In this document: one piece after another, positions 18,447 to 27,266 of the stretch | How positions within the stretch are numbered: position 1 is the stretch's first letter | Layout of the letters: the number at the start of each line of letters is the position of its first letter | Assembly: GCF_001672915.1 (NCBI RefSeq) | Contig: NZ_LZKR01000093.1 | Location: 54,802-118,801 of the forward strand | Length of the DNA stretch: 64,000 nucleotides | Source of the DNA: Mycobacterium sp. 1245805.9 | GTDB lineage: Bacteria > Actinomycetota > Actinomycetes > Mycobacteriales > Mycobacteriaceae | Direction: 5' to 3' | Notes under the pieces: generated by a model | Seen by the model: only the letters and a program-made list of their open reading frames with translations | Told to the model about the DNA's origin: nothing | The model's database searches: none | Made by a program: the position numbers and the translations under genes

Positions 18447-19664
18447 ATGACCACCGACATTCGGGTGCTCGACAGCGAGGACGACCTCATCGCCGCGGCG
18501 AACGTGTTTCGCGCAGCCATGGTGGGATTTCCCCCGCTGGCAAACCTGGCACCCGGTCAGATCACCGAGCTGCTCGAACCAGGCCGCACAATCGGCGCTT
18601 TCGTGTCGGGGCAACTCGTCGGCACCGCCGACGCGGTGACGAGCGCACTGACGCTTCCGGGCGGCGCGATCGTCGGCCACGCCGCGGTGACCCACATCGG
18701 GGTGCTGCCGTCGTTCACCCGAAAAGGCATCGCCACCGACCTGATACATCATCAGCTGCGCGATATCGCCGCGCGGGGTGAGGCGGTCGCGACGCTGCGC
18801 GCCTCGGAGGCGACCATCTACGAGCGCTACGGCTACGGTGTGGCGAGTTCGTCGCAGACGGTCGAGGTCCAGACCGCACGGGCGGCGCTGCGCCCCGGGG
18901 TGGCGGCCGGGGGTCCGGTGCGGCTGGTGGAAGTGGGCGAATCGTGGGACCTCCTGCCCCGGATCTACGCCGAGAATCGCCCGTCCCGCCCGGGGACCAT
19001 CGACCGCCCGGCGGTGTGGTGGCGCAGCCTGCGGATGCGCGCCGAATCCTCCTCGGGCGCATCGTATGTCGCGGTGCACGGTGATCCGGGGTCGGAGTCC
19101 GGATTCGCTCGCTACCGCCCCGTCGACACCGATGCGTGGTTCGTCAGCGACCACCGCACCATCGCGGTCGAGGACTTCTTCGCGCCGACGATGGAGGCCT
19201 ACGTCGGGCTGCTGCGCTTCCTGCTCGGGCTCGATCTCATCGACCGCGTGGTGTTCTGGATGCTGCCCGTCGACGATCCGTTGCCCTGGCTGCTCGTCGA
19301 TCGGCGAGCCGCCCGGGTGAGTGCCGTGCACGATGAGACGTGGCTGCGGGTCGTCGATGCGCGAAAGGCGTTGGCAGCGCGCGGATATGTCGGGGGCGGG
19401 GAGGTCACCGTCGCGGTCGACGACCCCCTGTTGCCGGACAATTCGGCCAGCTTCACCGTCACCGCCGCCGGCGCGCAGCAGACGGACCGACCGGCCGCGT
19501 TGCACACCGGAGTCGACGCGCTCGGCGCCGCGCTGCTCGGTGGCGCGACCTGGCGCGGCCTGGCCGCGGCCGGGCTGGCCCGCGCCGACGACCCGCGAGC
19601 GCTCGCGATTGCCGATCGCCTGTTCGCGGTGGCGGAAGCCCCACACGCAGGGTTCTTCTTCTAG
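18447..19664 (+). CDS. Eis-family GNAT N-acetyltransferase
   Basis: 405 residues, the usual length for Eis proteins: two GNAT regions followed by an SCP2-like C-terminal domain. The acetyl-CoA loop VLPSFTRKGIATDLI and the segment RASEATIYERYGYG, which carries the conserved Tyr general acid, are visible. The protein ends in Phe, consistent with Eis enzymes using the C-terminal carboxylate as catalytic base. Mtb Eis acetylates aminoglycosides and host proteins; paralogues have varied or unknown substrates, so a resistance role cannot be asserted. The start is the ATG at 18447, 32 bp after the dehydrogenase. Confidence 0.82.
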   Translation: MTTDIRVLDSEDDLIAAANVFRAAMVGFPPLANLAPGQITELLEPGRTIGAFVSGQLVGTADAVTSALTLPGGAIVGHAAVTHIGVLPSFTRKGIATDLIHHQLRDIAARGEAVATLRASEATIYERYGYGVASSSQTVEVQTARAALRPGVAAGGPVRLVEVGESWDLLPRIYAENRPSRPGTIDRPAVWWRSLRMRAESSSGASYVAVHGDPGSESGFARYRPVDTDAWFVSDHRTIAVEDFFAPTMEAYVGLLRFLLGLDLIDRVVFWMLPVDDPLPWLLVDRRAARVSAVHDETWLRVVDARKALAARGYVGGGEVTVAVDDPLLPDNSASFTVTAAGAQQTDRPAALHTGVDALGAALLGGATWRGLAAAGLARADDPRALAIADRLFAVAEAPHAGFFF

Positions 19665-19666
19665 CG

Positions 19667-20614
19667 ATGATCGTCATCGTCGGCGCGGGCATCTGCGGGC
19701 TGGCCGCCGCCTACGAATTGTCCCGGCGCGGGGAACGCGCGGTCGTGTTCGAGCGCGGTGAGCCGTTCGCGGAGCAATCCGCGGGACTGGCACGCATCTT
19801 CCGCATCGCGCATCGACGCCCCGCGTTGTGCAGGCTCGCCATGCGGGCCCGCGACGGCTGGCTGCGCTGGGAGACCGAGTTCGGCGCCGGGCGGCTGCTC
19901 GGTACGGAGGGCTTTATCGCCGCCGGCGCCGCCCGCGACACCGCGGCCGCGATGGACGACACCGGCGCCGCCTACTTTCGGCTTGACCGGTCCGACATCA
20001 CCGCGCGAATCCCGTTCCTGGCCGCACCCTGGGAAACCGGATTGTTCGATCCGCACGGCGGCAGCCTTCGGATCCGCCGCGCGCTCGGCGCCCTGGCGCG
20101 GCGCGCGGCCATCGAGCGCGCCACCGTCGTGTCGGTGGCCGACGACGGCGCGACGACGCTATCGGACGGCACCGTCGTGCGCGCAGACCGCGTGCTCGTC
20201 TGCGCGGGTGTCGAGACGCCGGCCCTGTTCGGCCCGCTCGGCGTCGAATTCGCCCCGCACACCCGGTTCACCTACGAAGGCGCCGAAGCCGCCGGCGCCG
20301 CATGCCTTTCCGCGCCCGAGGGATACGGCTTGCCGCTGGGCAGCACGGGCCGCTGGGCGTTCGGGCAGGAGGTGCCCGACCCCGCGACCGTGCGCGCGCT
20401 GTTTCCGTCCCTGTCGCCGGTGGACCGGGTGGACTGCGTCACGGTTCGCGCCCCGTGGCTGGACTCGGGTGGCGACGGCTGGACGGTGGCCCGGCGGGGT
20501 CGCGTCGTCGCGTTCGTCGGCAGCAATCTGATGAAGTTCGGGCCCCTGCTCGGCGAATTGCTGGCCCAGGCCGTGCTGAACGACGAGCCGCCGAGCGAGC
20601 TCATCCTGGGCTAG
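19667..20614 (+). CDS. FAD-dependent amine/amino-acid oxidoreductase (DAO family)
   Basis: 315 residues. The N-terminal dinucleotide motif VIVGAGICGLAAAYELSRRG and ERGEPFAEQSAGLARIFR match the DAO superfamily (sarcosine oxidase and D-amino-acid oxidase relatives). The late WTVARRGRVVAFVGSNLMKFGPLLGELLA segment provides the second FAD contact. It would oxidise a C-N bond of an amine or N-methyl amino acid, releasing H2O2 or passing electrons on. It starts 2 bp after the Eis-like gene, suggesting coupled expression. Its TAG stop lies within CTAG (20611-20614), shared with the stop of the convergent ABC permease. Confidence 0.82.
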   Translation: MIVIVGAGICGLAAAYELSRRGERAVVFERGEPFAEQSAGLARIFRIAHRRPALCRLAMRARDGWLRWETEFGAGRLLGTEGFIAAGAARDTAAAMDDTGAAYFRLDRSDITARIPFLAAPWETGLFDPHGGSLRIRRALGALARRAAIERATVVSVADDGATTLSDGTVVRADRVLVCAGVETPALFGPLGVEFAPHTRFTYEGAEAAGAACLSAPEGYGLPLGSTGRWAFGQEVPDPATVRALFPSLSPVDRVDCVTVRAPWLDSGGDGWTVARRGRVVAFVGSNLMKFGPLLGELLAQAVLNDEPPSELILG

Positions 20615-21357
20615 GCGCGCCGCCTCGCCATTCGGCGCTCGAGCGTGCCCAACGCGGCATCACTGAGTTTGCCCAACCCGGCGAGCAGGACGATCGCCAA
20701 CAGCATCACATCCGTGCGCCCGGTGTTCTGGCTGTCGATGAGCAGGAACCCGAGACCCTTCGACGAGGCGATCAGCTCCGCCGCCACCAGAAACAGCCAC
20801 GCGTTCGCCAGGCCCAATCGCAGCCCGTTGACGAGCCCCGGGGCCGCCGCCGGCAGCATCACGGTCACCAACAACGAGGCGCCGTGCCGACCGTAGGCGC
20901 GCCCGACCTCCAGGAGCTGCGGGTCGACGTGCGAGAGTGCCGACGCCGTCGTCGTGTAGACGGGGAAGAACGCCCCGATGGCGACGAGCAACACCTTCGG
21001 CGTCTCGTCGATCCCAAACCACAAGAGCAGCAACGGCACCCATGCCAACGACGGCACCGTACGAAGCGCTGCCACCGTCGGCGCCAGCAGCCTGCGCGCG
21101 GCACCCGACAGACCGATCAGGGAACCGAGCGCGAGCGCCGCCGCCGCGCCGGCCAGGTAGCCGAGCACGACCCGCAACAGGCTGGCTTGCAGGTGGGTCC
21201 ACAGTTCGCCGTGGCGCAGCAGGCCACCGAGGGCGCCCACCACATCGCCGGGCGGCGGCAACTGGCTGGCGGAGAACAGCCCCGCGGCGGTGACCAGTTG
21301 CCACGTCGCCAGCAGCAGCAACGGTACGACGAGGCCCACCGCCGGGGCGGCGCGCAA
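20611..21357 (-). CDS. ABC importer permease, SsuC/TauC type
   Basis: About 248 residues with six membrane helices. The cytoplasmic coupling loop EVGRAYGRHGASLLVTVMLPAAAPGLVNGLRLGLANAW is the EAA-type motif of sulfonate/nitrate/taurine permeases. The TTG at 21357, just after the stop of the binding-protein gene, is the most likely start; GTG at 21339 is an alternative. It is the third gene of an ATPase/binding protein/permease operon that imports an organic sulfonate or related oxyanion (family inference). Confidence 0.83.
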   Translation of the reverse strand: MRAAPAVGLVVPLLLLATWQLVTAAGLFSASQLPPPGDVVGALGGLLRHGELWTHLQASLLRVVLGYLAGAAAALALGSLIGLSGAARRLLAPTVAALRTVPSLAWVPLLLLWFGIDETPKVLLVAIGAFFPVYTTTASALSHVDPQLLEVGRAYGRHGASLLVTVMLPAAAPGLVNGLRLGLANAWLFLVAAELIASSKGLGFLLIDSQNTGRTDVMLLAIVLLAGLGKLSDAALGTLERRMARRRA

Positions 21358-21359
21358 CC

Positions 21360-22325
21360 TCAGGAGGCGTGCTGGGCGTACTTCGGGTCGATGATCGTGT
21401 TCAGGGCGCCGCGCCCCGCTTCGTCGGATTTGATGTCGGAGTCCGCCACGGCGATCGGCAAGATGTTGGTCAGGACCGCGCGCTGAGGATCGCCGGGGGC
21501 GGGTTGGATGTCCAACGCCGTTCGCTGCAACTCCTCCTGGGCCACGCTCTGCGCCACCTTCGCCTGCGAGGCCAGCAACGCCGCCAACTCGTCGGGATGC
21601 GCCTTCGCCCATTTCCGGGCCTCCTCATAGCTATTGACCACGGATTGGACGAGGTCCGGATGCGCGGTGACGAAGTCCTCGCGAACGTTCAGCACTCCGT
21701 AGGAATTGAAATCCGGGTTGCGGTACAGCAATCGAGAGCCTTGTTGCTGGATTGTCTGCGCCATGAACGGGTCCAGTCCCGACCAGGCATCCACGTCGCC
21801 GCGCTCCAGGGCGGTCTTACCGTCGGCATGCTGCAGGTTGATGATTTCCACGTCGGCAGGCGAAAGCCCCGCCGTCGCAAGCGATTGCAAAAGGAAAAAG
21901 TATGGATCCGTCCCCTTGGTAACCGCGACCTTCTTGCCCTTCAAGTCGGCCACCGAGTTGATCGGCGAGTTCTTCGCGACAACGAGGGCCGTCCATTCCG
22001 GCTTGCTGTACACGTCGATGATCTTGATCGGCGTGCCGTTGGCCCGCGCGACCAATGCGGCCGAACCCGCGGTCGACCCGAAGTCCAGCGCCTGCGAGCG
22101 CAGCCCCTCGTTGGCCTTGTTGCTGCCGGCCGACAGGACCCAGGTGACGTTGTAGCCCCGGTTCTCGAGCAGGCGCTGGTCGCGCACCACCAGGCTGAGG
22201 GGGTTGTAGTAGGCGTAGTCCAGTCGGATGTCCTTTGACGCCGTCGGACCCGCCTTCGAACCGCAGGCGGATATGGCGCCCGCCAGCGTGAGGATCGAAA
22301 TGGCCGCTAGATACCGGGCTTTCAT
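21360..22325 (-). CDS. ABC importer substrate-binding lipoprotein, SsuA-like
   Basis: 321 residues. The N-terminal signal peptide ends in a lipobox (LAGAISACG, Cys ~21), so it is anchored on the outer face of the membrane. The two-domain binding fold of the SsuA/TauA/NrtA group follows, with FGSTAGSAALVARANGTPIKI and DLKGKKVAVTKGTDPYFFL as typical segments. No monooxygenase for sulfonate cleavage is adjacent, so the ligand is uncertain (alkanesulfonate, nitrate or thiamine-precursor-like). ATGA overlap with the ATPase gene indicates coupling. Confidence 0.85.
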   Translation of the reverse strand: MKARYLAAISILTLAGAISACGSKAGPTASKDIRLDYAYYNPLSLVVRDQRLLENRGYNVTWVLSAGSNKANEGLRSQALDFGSTAGSAALVARANGTPIKIIDVYSKPEWTALVVAKNSPINSVADLKGKKVAVTKGTDPYFFLLQSLATAGLSPADVEIINLQHADGKTALERGDVDAWSGLDPFMAQTIQQQGSRLLYRNPDFNSYGVLNVREDFVTAHPDLVQSVVNSYEEARKWAKAHPDELAALLASQAKVAQSVAQEELQRTALDIQPAPGDPQRAVLTNILPIAVADSDIKSDEAGRGALNTIIDPKYAQHAS

Positions 22326-23122
22326 TCTGCGTTTGCCTCCTCGTCGCGGGCGGCGCCGTGCCGGCGCACGCCGAGTTCGCCCAGCAACCGATCACGCAGC
22401 GCGGTGATGCGCGGGTCGCCACGGTCGCGCGGCTTGGGAATGGTGACGTCGAATGTCGCGGCAATCGTTGCGACACCCCCAGTTTCGGCGCGCAGGATCA
22501 ACACCCGGTCGGCGAGGATCACCGCCTCGTCGACGTCATGCGTCACCAGGAGTGTGGTGGTGCCTGCCTCCTGCTGCACCGTGTCGAGCAGGTCCTGCAT
22601 CCGCAGCCGGGTCAGTGCGTCTAGGGCCGCCAGCGGCTCGTCGAGGAGCAGCACGCTGGGCCGCCGGGCGAGGGCGCGCGCGAGGCCTGCGCGCTGGGCC
22701 ATACCGCCGGACACCTGCCGCGGATAGTGGTCGCCGAATTCATGCAATCCGACTACATCGAGCCAATGTTGCACCACGGCTTGCCCTTTCGACCGGGCGG
22801 TGCCGCGGGGCAGACCGAAGGCCACGTTGTCCGCCAGGTTTCGCCAGGGCAGCAGCCGGGGTTCCTGAAAGACCATGGCGCAGCGCGGGTCGATCCCGCG
22901 AACGGCAACGCCGTCGATGTCGACCCGTCCGTCCGTCGGGCGGTCCAGACCGGCGATGAGCCGCAACAGTGTCGACTTGCCGCTTCCGGACGATCCGAGC
23001 AACGCGACCACCTCGCCCGGCTCGATCTCGACGTCGACGTCGTCCAGCACGGCGTGCTTGCCGAACGTTCGGTTGACACCGCGCAGCGACACCTGTGCCG
23101 GCGCAGGGTTGCTCGACGTCAC
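22322..23122 (-). CDS. ABC importer ATPase, SsuB/TauB type
   Basis: 266 residues with Walker A LLGSSGSGKSTLL, Q-loop in MVFQEPRLLPWRNL, signature VSGGMAQRAGLARAL, Walker B VLLLDEPLAALDALTR and the H-loop VTHDVDEAV. The EPRLLPW segment is diagnostic for the nitrate/sulfonate/taurine subfamily. The start is a GTG at 23122 and the stop overlaps the binding protein's ATG. It heads the three-gene importer operon. Confidence 0.88.
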   Translation of the reverse strand: MTSSNPAPAQVSLRGVNRTFGKHAVLDDVDVEIEPGEVVALLGSSGSGKSTLLRLIAGLDRPTDGRVDIDGVAVRGIDPRCAMVFQEPRLLPWRNLADNVAFGLPRGTARSKGQAVVQHWLDVVGLHEFGDHYPRQVSGGMAQRAGLARALARRPSVLLLDEPLAALDALTRLRMQDLLDTVQQEAGTTTLLVTHDVDEAVILADRVLILRAETGGVATIAATFDVTIPKPRDRGDPRITALRDRLLGELGVRRHGAARDEEANAE

Positions 23123-23201
23123 CCGCGCAGCCTAGAAATCGAGGCCGGCGGTCACCAGGTTTGGATTGGTCGTGATTCGAACCCGGCTCCGGCCGGCTCG
23201 G

Positions 23202-23483
23202 TCAGCCGTGCGGAGCCTCGGAGATCTTCGTGTCCGGCTTGCCCAGGGTTTGGCAGTAGGTCAACGCGGACAGCCGGGTCGCCGTGATCTCCGCGTTGGT
23301 CGGATCGGACCCGTTCTTGTCCTTGAGCATCTTGCTGACCTCATCGCTCTGCTTCTTTTCGTCCTGCCCGGTGAAGTCCTTGCACTTCGTGTCGCCGCCG
23401 GTGTTGACGATCTGCGAGGCCGAGCACGCGCCGGACAGCAGCGCGGCCAGCGCGATCCCGGCCGCCGCGGTTTGCTTGATCAT
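23202..23483 (-). CDS. Small secreted lipoprotein, HdeA-like
   Basis: 93 residues. A signal peptide with a lipobox-like LLSGAC (Cys ~20) is followed by a short acidic, lysine-rich domain with two further cysteines (TKCKDF and TYCQTL), which could form one disulfide. This size and cysteine spacing resemble actinobacterial proteins annotated as acid-stress chaperone HdeA-like; that label is from memory and tentative. The ATG at 23483 has an ideal AGGAGG 5 nt upstream. It lies alone between the importer operon and the divergent MFS gene. Confidence 0.75.
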   Translation of the reverse strand: MIKQTAAAGIALAALLSGACSASQIVNTGGDTKCKDFTGQDEKKQSDEVSKMLKDKNGSDPTNAEITATRLSALTYCQTLGKPDTKISEAPHG

Positions 23484-23659
23484 TTGCCCTCCTAGGTCCG
23501 GTTTGAGCTGTCTGTTCACCAAATCGGCCTATTTCAAACCTCACTGCGATTTGCGCCTCCTGGCCTTGTGTTTGCTTGCGCCGCAGCGGGAATACCTTCG
23601 TCGGTCGCTACGTCTATTGGGTCTATTGGGGAGTTACAAAGCCCGGGAAGGATAATGCA

Positions 23660-24880
23660 GTGAGCCCGTCGAACGCATCGACGTTGGCGAAGACGGACGA
23701 GCGCGACGACGGGCTCCAGCCGGGCACGAACCGTGCTGTGTTCGCCAGCGTGCTGGCCCTGCTGCTGTCGACCGGATGGGTCGCCAACCACTTCGTCGCG
23801 TTGATGCCGACGATCAGCGACCGCCAACACCTCGGCGCGGCCCGGCTCGACGCCATATTCGGGATCTACGCGGTGGGATTGTTGCCCGGACTGCTTTTCG
23901 GCGGGCGTGCCTCGGATGCGCTCGGGCGCCAGTCCGTGGCGTTGGTGGGCTCGACGACCGCTCTGTTGGGCACGCTGGCCATGCTGTTCTCTCAGCAACC
24001 CGACGTCTTGCTGGTGGGACGGTTGGTGGTCGGGCTCGGCGTGGGTCTCGTGATGAGCTCCTGCACGGCATGGGCGTCCGATCTGAGGGGTCCCGCAGGC
24101 GCGGCCACCGCCGGTGCGGTGCTGCTCGCCGGGTTCGCCGTCGGGCCGTTCGCCGCGGGCGTGATCGCGCGGGCCGGCCAGCTCGGCATTCGGGTGTCGT
24201 TCGCGCTGGCCGCCGTCCTTGTCGTGGCGGCGATGATTTTCTCGGTCTTGGCGGTGCGGACCGCGGACGGTATCGCGTCGGCGGGCGCGGAGTGCTGGGA
24301 GCCCTCGACCGCGGCGCGGCGAGGAACCGCGTGGGCCTTGAGCTGGGCCATGCCGCTCGCACCATGGGTATTCGCCTCGGCGACTTTGGGATTCATCGCC
24401 ATCCCCAGCCGCGTGCACACCGGGCTCGCCGCCCCGATGGCCGCGGGAACCGCCACGCTGATGGTCAACGGCGTCAGCGGACTCATTCAACTGCTCGCCC
24501 GGGCGCTTCGCTGGGGACCCCACGCCGGGACCGCGGGCGCCCTGCTGGCCGCGCTCGGCTACGCGACAACCGCCGTGGCCCCGCCGACCATGTCGGTGGC
24601 GCTGGCCGTGCCGCTGTTCCTGATCTTGGGATGCGCGTCCGGCCTATGCCTGCGCGAGGGCTTGATCGATCTGGAGGCCGCCGCGCCGCGGCGGTTGCGC
24701 GGCGCGCTGGTCGGAGTCTTCTACGTGGTGACCTACGTCGGCTTCGGCCTGCCTCTGATACTGACCACAGCCGGGTCCGCGGTCTCGGCGACGATCTTGG
24801 CCGTCATGTCGGTGCTGGCGGTGACGACGGCGGTGAGTCGCGCGGTGCGGGTGCGGCGGGCTGCGCACCGCCAGAGTTGA
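23660..24880 (+). CDS. MFS transporter
   Basis: 406 residues with 12 hydrophobic segments. The loop between helices 2 and 3 reads GGRASDALGRQSVALVGS, matching the MFS signature GxxxDRxGRR in relaxed form. It would be a proton-linked drug, sugar or metabolite exporter/importer; the substrate is not predictable. The GTG at 23660 with GGAAGG about 8 nt upstream is preferred over a longer frame from 23576. Divergent from the small lipoprotein and convergent with the hypothetical gene at 24898. Confidence 0.85.
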   Translation: MSPSNASTLAKTDERDDGLQPGTNRAVFASVLALLLSTGWVANHFVALMPTISDRQHLGAARLDAIFGIYAVGLLPGLLFGGRASDALGRQSVALVGSTTALLGTLAMLFSQQPDVLLVGRLVVGLGVGLVMSSCTAWASDLRGPAGAATAGAVLLAGFAVGPFAAGVIARAGQLGIRVSFALAAVLVVAAMIFSVLAVRTADGIASAGAECWEPSTAARRGTAWALSWAMPLAPWVFASATLGFIAIPSRVHTGLAAPMAAGTATLMVNGVSGLIQLLARALRWGPHAGTAGALLAALGYATTAVAPPTMSVALAVPLFLILGCASGLCLREGLIDLEAAAPRRLRGALVGVFYVVTYVGFGLPLILTTAGSAVSATILAVMSVLAVTTAVSRAVRVRRAAHRQS

Positions 24881-24897
24881 TTCGGTGGTCGGATGCC

Positions 24898-25524
24898 TTA
24901 TGCCGCCACAATTTTCGGTCGCTCGCCGACGACGCTCAGCCCTGCCAAACGTCGCCACGAGCGGATGGCGTGGCGCGTGATCTCCACGACGCGGGCGGCT
25001 CCAGCCTCCGCGTTCGCCAGTCGGTGCGCCTTGAGGGCGTTGCCGGTCACGGCATCCAGCGTGTCCCAGTCGTCGGTCTCGACGAGCGCGGTCGATTGAG
25101 CGGCTGCCCGAACGGCGTACCTTTCGGCGGTCACCGGCGTGGTACTGATCGCGCGCGCGGCGCGGGCGGCGCCGTCCCATTCGGCGATCGGCGGCGACTC
25201 GCCGGGGGCGAGCCGGCGATGCAGTTCGGCGATGTCGGTGATCGCCCCGGCCGCCGCGTTCCCGGCGTAGCGAACGACGCCCCACGGTGGGCTGACCAAC
25301 AGCTTGGCGACCCAGGGGTGCACGACGGCGTCGGCGACATCGGCGGTGCCGACCGTCAGCCACCCCAACTCGAGTACCACCAGGCTGTCATCCGGCGAGA
25401 GATACCCGTCGGGCCCGGCCAGCAGGTCGTTGCACGCCTGGACGAACGAGGCCAGCGGGCGGGCCGAGGTCGCCGGGAAGTCGGTGATCTGCTCGTCGCC
25501 GTTGATGTATGAAATCGCATTCAT
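24898..25524 (-). CDS. Hypothetical protein
   Basis: 208 residues, not recognised. The sequence is soluble, Ala-rich and largely helical, with one conserved-looking block SPPWGVVRYAGNAAAGAITDIAELHRRL near the middle. There is no signal peptide or membrane helix. The ATG at 25524, preceded by GGGTG, is chosen over the upstream extension to 25602. It stands alone, convergent with the MFS gene, with a 143-bp gap before the LLM gene on its other side in which I see nothing clear. Confidence 0.65.
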   Translation of the reverse strand: MNAISYINGDEQITDFPATSARPLASFVQACNDLLAGPDGYLSPDDSLVVLELGWLTVGTADVADAVVHPWVAKLLVSPPWGVVRYAGNAAAGAITDIAELHRRLAPGESPPIAEWDGAARAARAISTTPVTAERYAVRAAAQSTALVETDDWDTLDAVTGNALKAHRLANAEAGAARVVEITRHAIRSWRRLAGLSVVGERPKIVAA

Positions 25525-25667
25525 CGCACACCCTTTGCCTGATCCGGGCCGATGCGATCCCCTAGCCAGCCTCAGCGGATGGGTGATTCGGTCCAGGTCC
25601 ATTGCAGCTGCTTCCTACGGTGGGCGCAATGAACCCATGCTATGGCAAGCGAGGCCGCGATAGGCGG

Positions 25668-26705
25668 TTAGACCAGTTCGCGTAGCGTTTCGATCAGCTT
25701 GATCCGCTCCTGCGGCGTGCCCGCCATGGGCGCGACGTTCAGTGTCGTTACGCCCGCCTCTCGGTACGCCGCCAGGCGCTCCTTGACGAATTCCCGCGTA
25801 CCGATCAAGTTGACGTCTCGCACCAGTTCGTCGGGCACCACCTTGGCCGCGCCGTCCTTGTCGCCGGCCAGGTAGAGCTCTTGGACGCGGTCCGCCTGGG
25901 GACCGTAGCCGTACTTGGTGGCCAGGGTGTGATAGAAGTTCTTGCCCTTCGCGCCCATCCCCCCGATGTAGAGCGCCAGGTGCGGTTTGACGAATTCGCG
26001 CAGGGGCTCGACGTTTTCGCCGATAGCCAGGACCGGTCCGGCGTACACGTCGAGCGGCCCGAGCGCCGGGTCGCGCTTGGCCTGACCGGCGGCCAGCGCC
26101 TCACCCCAAACGTCGCGCGCCTTCTCCGGGAGATAGAAGATCGGCTGCCAGCCCTCGGCGATTTCAGCGGCCAGCTCGACGTTCTTGGGTCCGAGCGCGG
26201 CAATCAAGATCGGGATGCGCTCTCGGACAGGCTTATTGATGAGCTTCAGCGGCTTCCCGAGTCCGCTGCCCTGGCCCTCGGGCAGCGGGATCGTGTAGTG
26301 CTTGCCGCTGTGTCGCAGGGTCTCGCGTCGCCACACCTGGCGGCAGATCTCGATGACTTCGCGGGTGCGCGCGATCGGGGCGTCGTAGGGCACTCCGTGG
26401 AAGCCCTCGATGACCTGGGGGCCGGACGCGCCCAAGCCGAGGGTGAACCGGCCGTCGGAGACGTAGTCGAGACCCGCGGCGGTCATCGCGGTCAGCGTGG
26501 GGGTGCGTGTGTAGAGCTGCAGGATGCCCGACGCCAGCTCGACCCGTTCGGTGCTCGCCGCCAGGTAGCCCAGCGCGCTCACCGCGTCGAACGAATATGC
26601 CTCGGGGACAAAGACGATGTCCAACCCGGCGCGTTCCAGGTCGGCCACTTCGGCAGCGACGTCCTTGAATCCGCCGGCGTAGTTGATTCCCAATCCGATC
26701 CGCAT
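25668..26705 (-). CDS. LLM-class F420-dependent oxidoreductase
   Basis: 345 residues of the luciferase-like TIM-barrel family. The N-terminal strand MRIGLGINYAG, the VFVPEAYSFDAVSALGYLA segment and the GRFTLGLGASGPQVIEGFHG motif match mycobacterial F420-binding members. The reaction would be a two-electron reduction or oxidation with F420, substrate unknown. It begins 5 bp after the SnoaL-like gene, forming an operon that runs divergently from the PadR regulator at 27267, whose operator-like repeats lie in the shared promoter region. Confidence 0.88.
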   Translation of the reverse strand: MRIGLGINYAGGFKDVAAEVADLERAGLDIVFVPEAYSFDAVSALGYLAASTERVELASGILQLYTRTPTLTAMTAAGLDYVSDGRFTLGLGASGPQVIEGFHGVPYDAPIARTREVIEICRQVWRRETLRHSGKHYTIPLPEGQGSGLGKPLKLINKPVRERIPILIAALGPKNVELAAEIAEGWQPIFYLPEKARDVWGEALAAGQAKRDPALGPLDVYAGPVLAIGENVEPLREFVKPHLALYIGGMGAKGKNFYHTLATKYGYGPQADRVQELYLAGDKDGAAKVVPDELVRDVNLIGTREFVKERLAAYREAGVTTLNVAPMAGTPQERIKLIETLRELV

Positions 26706-26710
26706 GATCC

Positions 26711-27148
26711 CTACCCCTGCGCGGTGGCGAACTGGTTGGCCAGGTCGACCGCCTCTTGCTGGATCCGATCGAACTGGGCGGCCATCGCCTCCGACAGCGC
26801 CGTCGCACCCGAGAGCGGGCGCACCATCACCATGAAGTCGTCGATCAGCCCGTCGTCGTCGAAGTGGAGGAAGTCGCATCCGGTGATCTTCACCCCCGGC
26901 GCCCCCGCTATCCCGGTCTCGAACACCAGCGCGTGGTCGCGTCCATTGCCGTCGGCGATTTCGCGGACGTAGTGGAAGTCCTCGAAGACCCGCAGTACAC
27001 CACGCAGGATCGCGGCGGTTATCGGCTTGCCGACATAGGGCTTGAACGCCACCGGGCTGGTGAACACCACCGTGTCGGCCAGCATCGCGTGGATGGCCGC
27101 CTCGTCGCGCTCCTCGACCGCCTTGCGAAAGGGATGCTTAGAACTCAC
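26711..27148 (-). CDS. SnoaL/NTF2-like protein
   Basis: 145 residues with the cone-shaped NTF2-like pattern: an N-terminal helix pair (FRKAVEERDEAAIHAMLADTVVFTSPV), the GKPITAAILRGVLRVFEDFHYV helix and a curved sheet ending in DFLHFDDDGLIDDFMVMVRP. Relatives include ketosteroid-isomerase-like enzymes and ligand-binding proteins. The GTG at 27148 has GAGGTG upstream. First gene of the two-gene operon with the LLM oxidoreductase, so it may act on the same small molecule. Confidence 0.82.
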   Translation of the reverse strand: MSSKHPFRKAVEERDEAAIHAMLADTVVFTSPVAFKPYVGKPITAAILRGVLRVFEDFHYVREIADGNGRDHALVFETGIAGAPGVKITGCDFLHFDDDGLIDDFMVMVRPLSGATALSEAMAAQFDRIQQEAVDLANQFATAQG

Positions 27149-27161
27149 GCGGCACCTCGCA

Positions 27162-27245
27162 TAGTCAACTTGTTGAATAGGCGTGCTCGACGTTAAAGCC
27201 CGCCCGACCATATGTCGATGTGCGATTAGTCACTTTGTTGATTAT
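27162..27245. promoter_or_regulatory. Pair of 18-bp operator-like repeats in the PadR divergent promoter
   Basis: Two similar sites (15 of 18 identical) occur at 27162-27179 and 27228-27245; the shared pattern is TAGTCA-N2-TTGTTGA-N-TA. The first contains the inverted repeat TCAAC/GTTGA. One site lies next to each of the divergent genes (starts 27148 and 27267), and the second covers the -35 region of the PadR gene, whose -10 is TATGCT at 27255-27260. Confidence 0.6.
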
Positions 27246-27266
27246 TCACATTGTTATGCTTCAGGC

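Noticed and set aside
18447..19664. Calling the Eis-like gene an aminoglycoside-resistance determinant
   Set aside because: The family fold and ends match, but Eis paralogues differ widely in substrate; sequence alone does not support a resistance claim.
23175..23187. GATTCGAACCCG, resembling a tRNA T-loop
   Set aside because: No complementary T-stem, acceptor stem or anticodon arm can be built around it on either strand; it is in a 79-bp gap and is best treated as chance.
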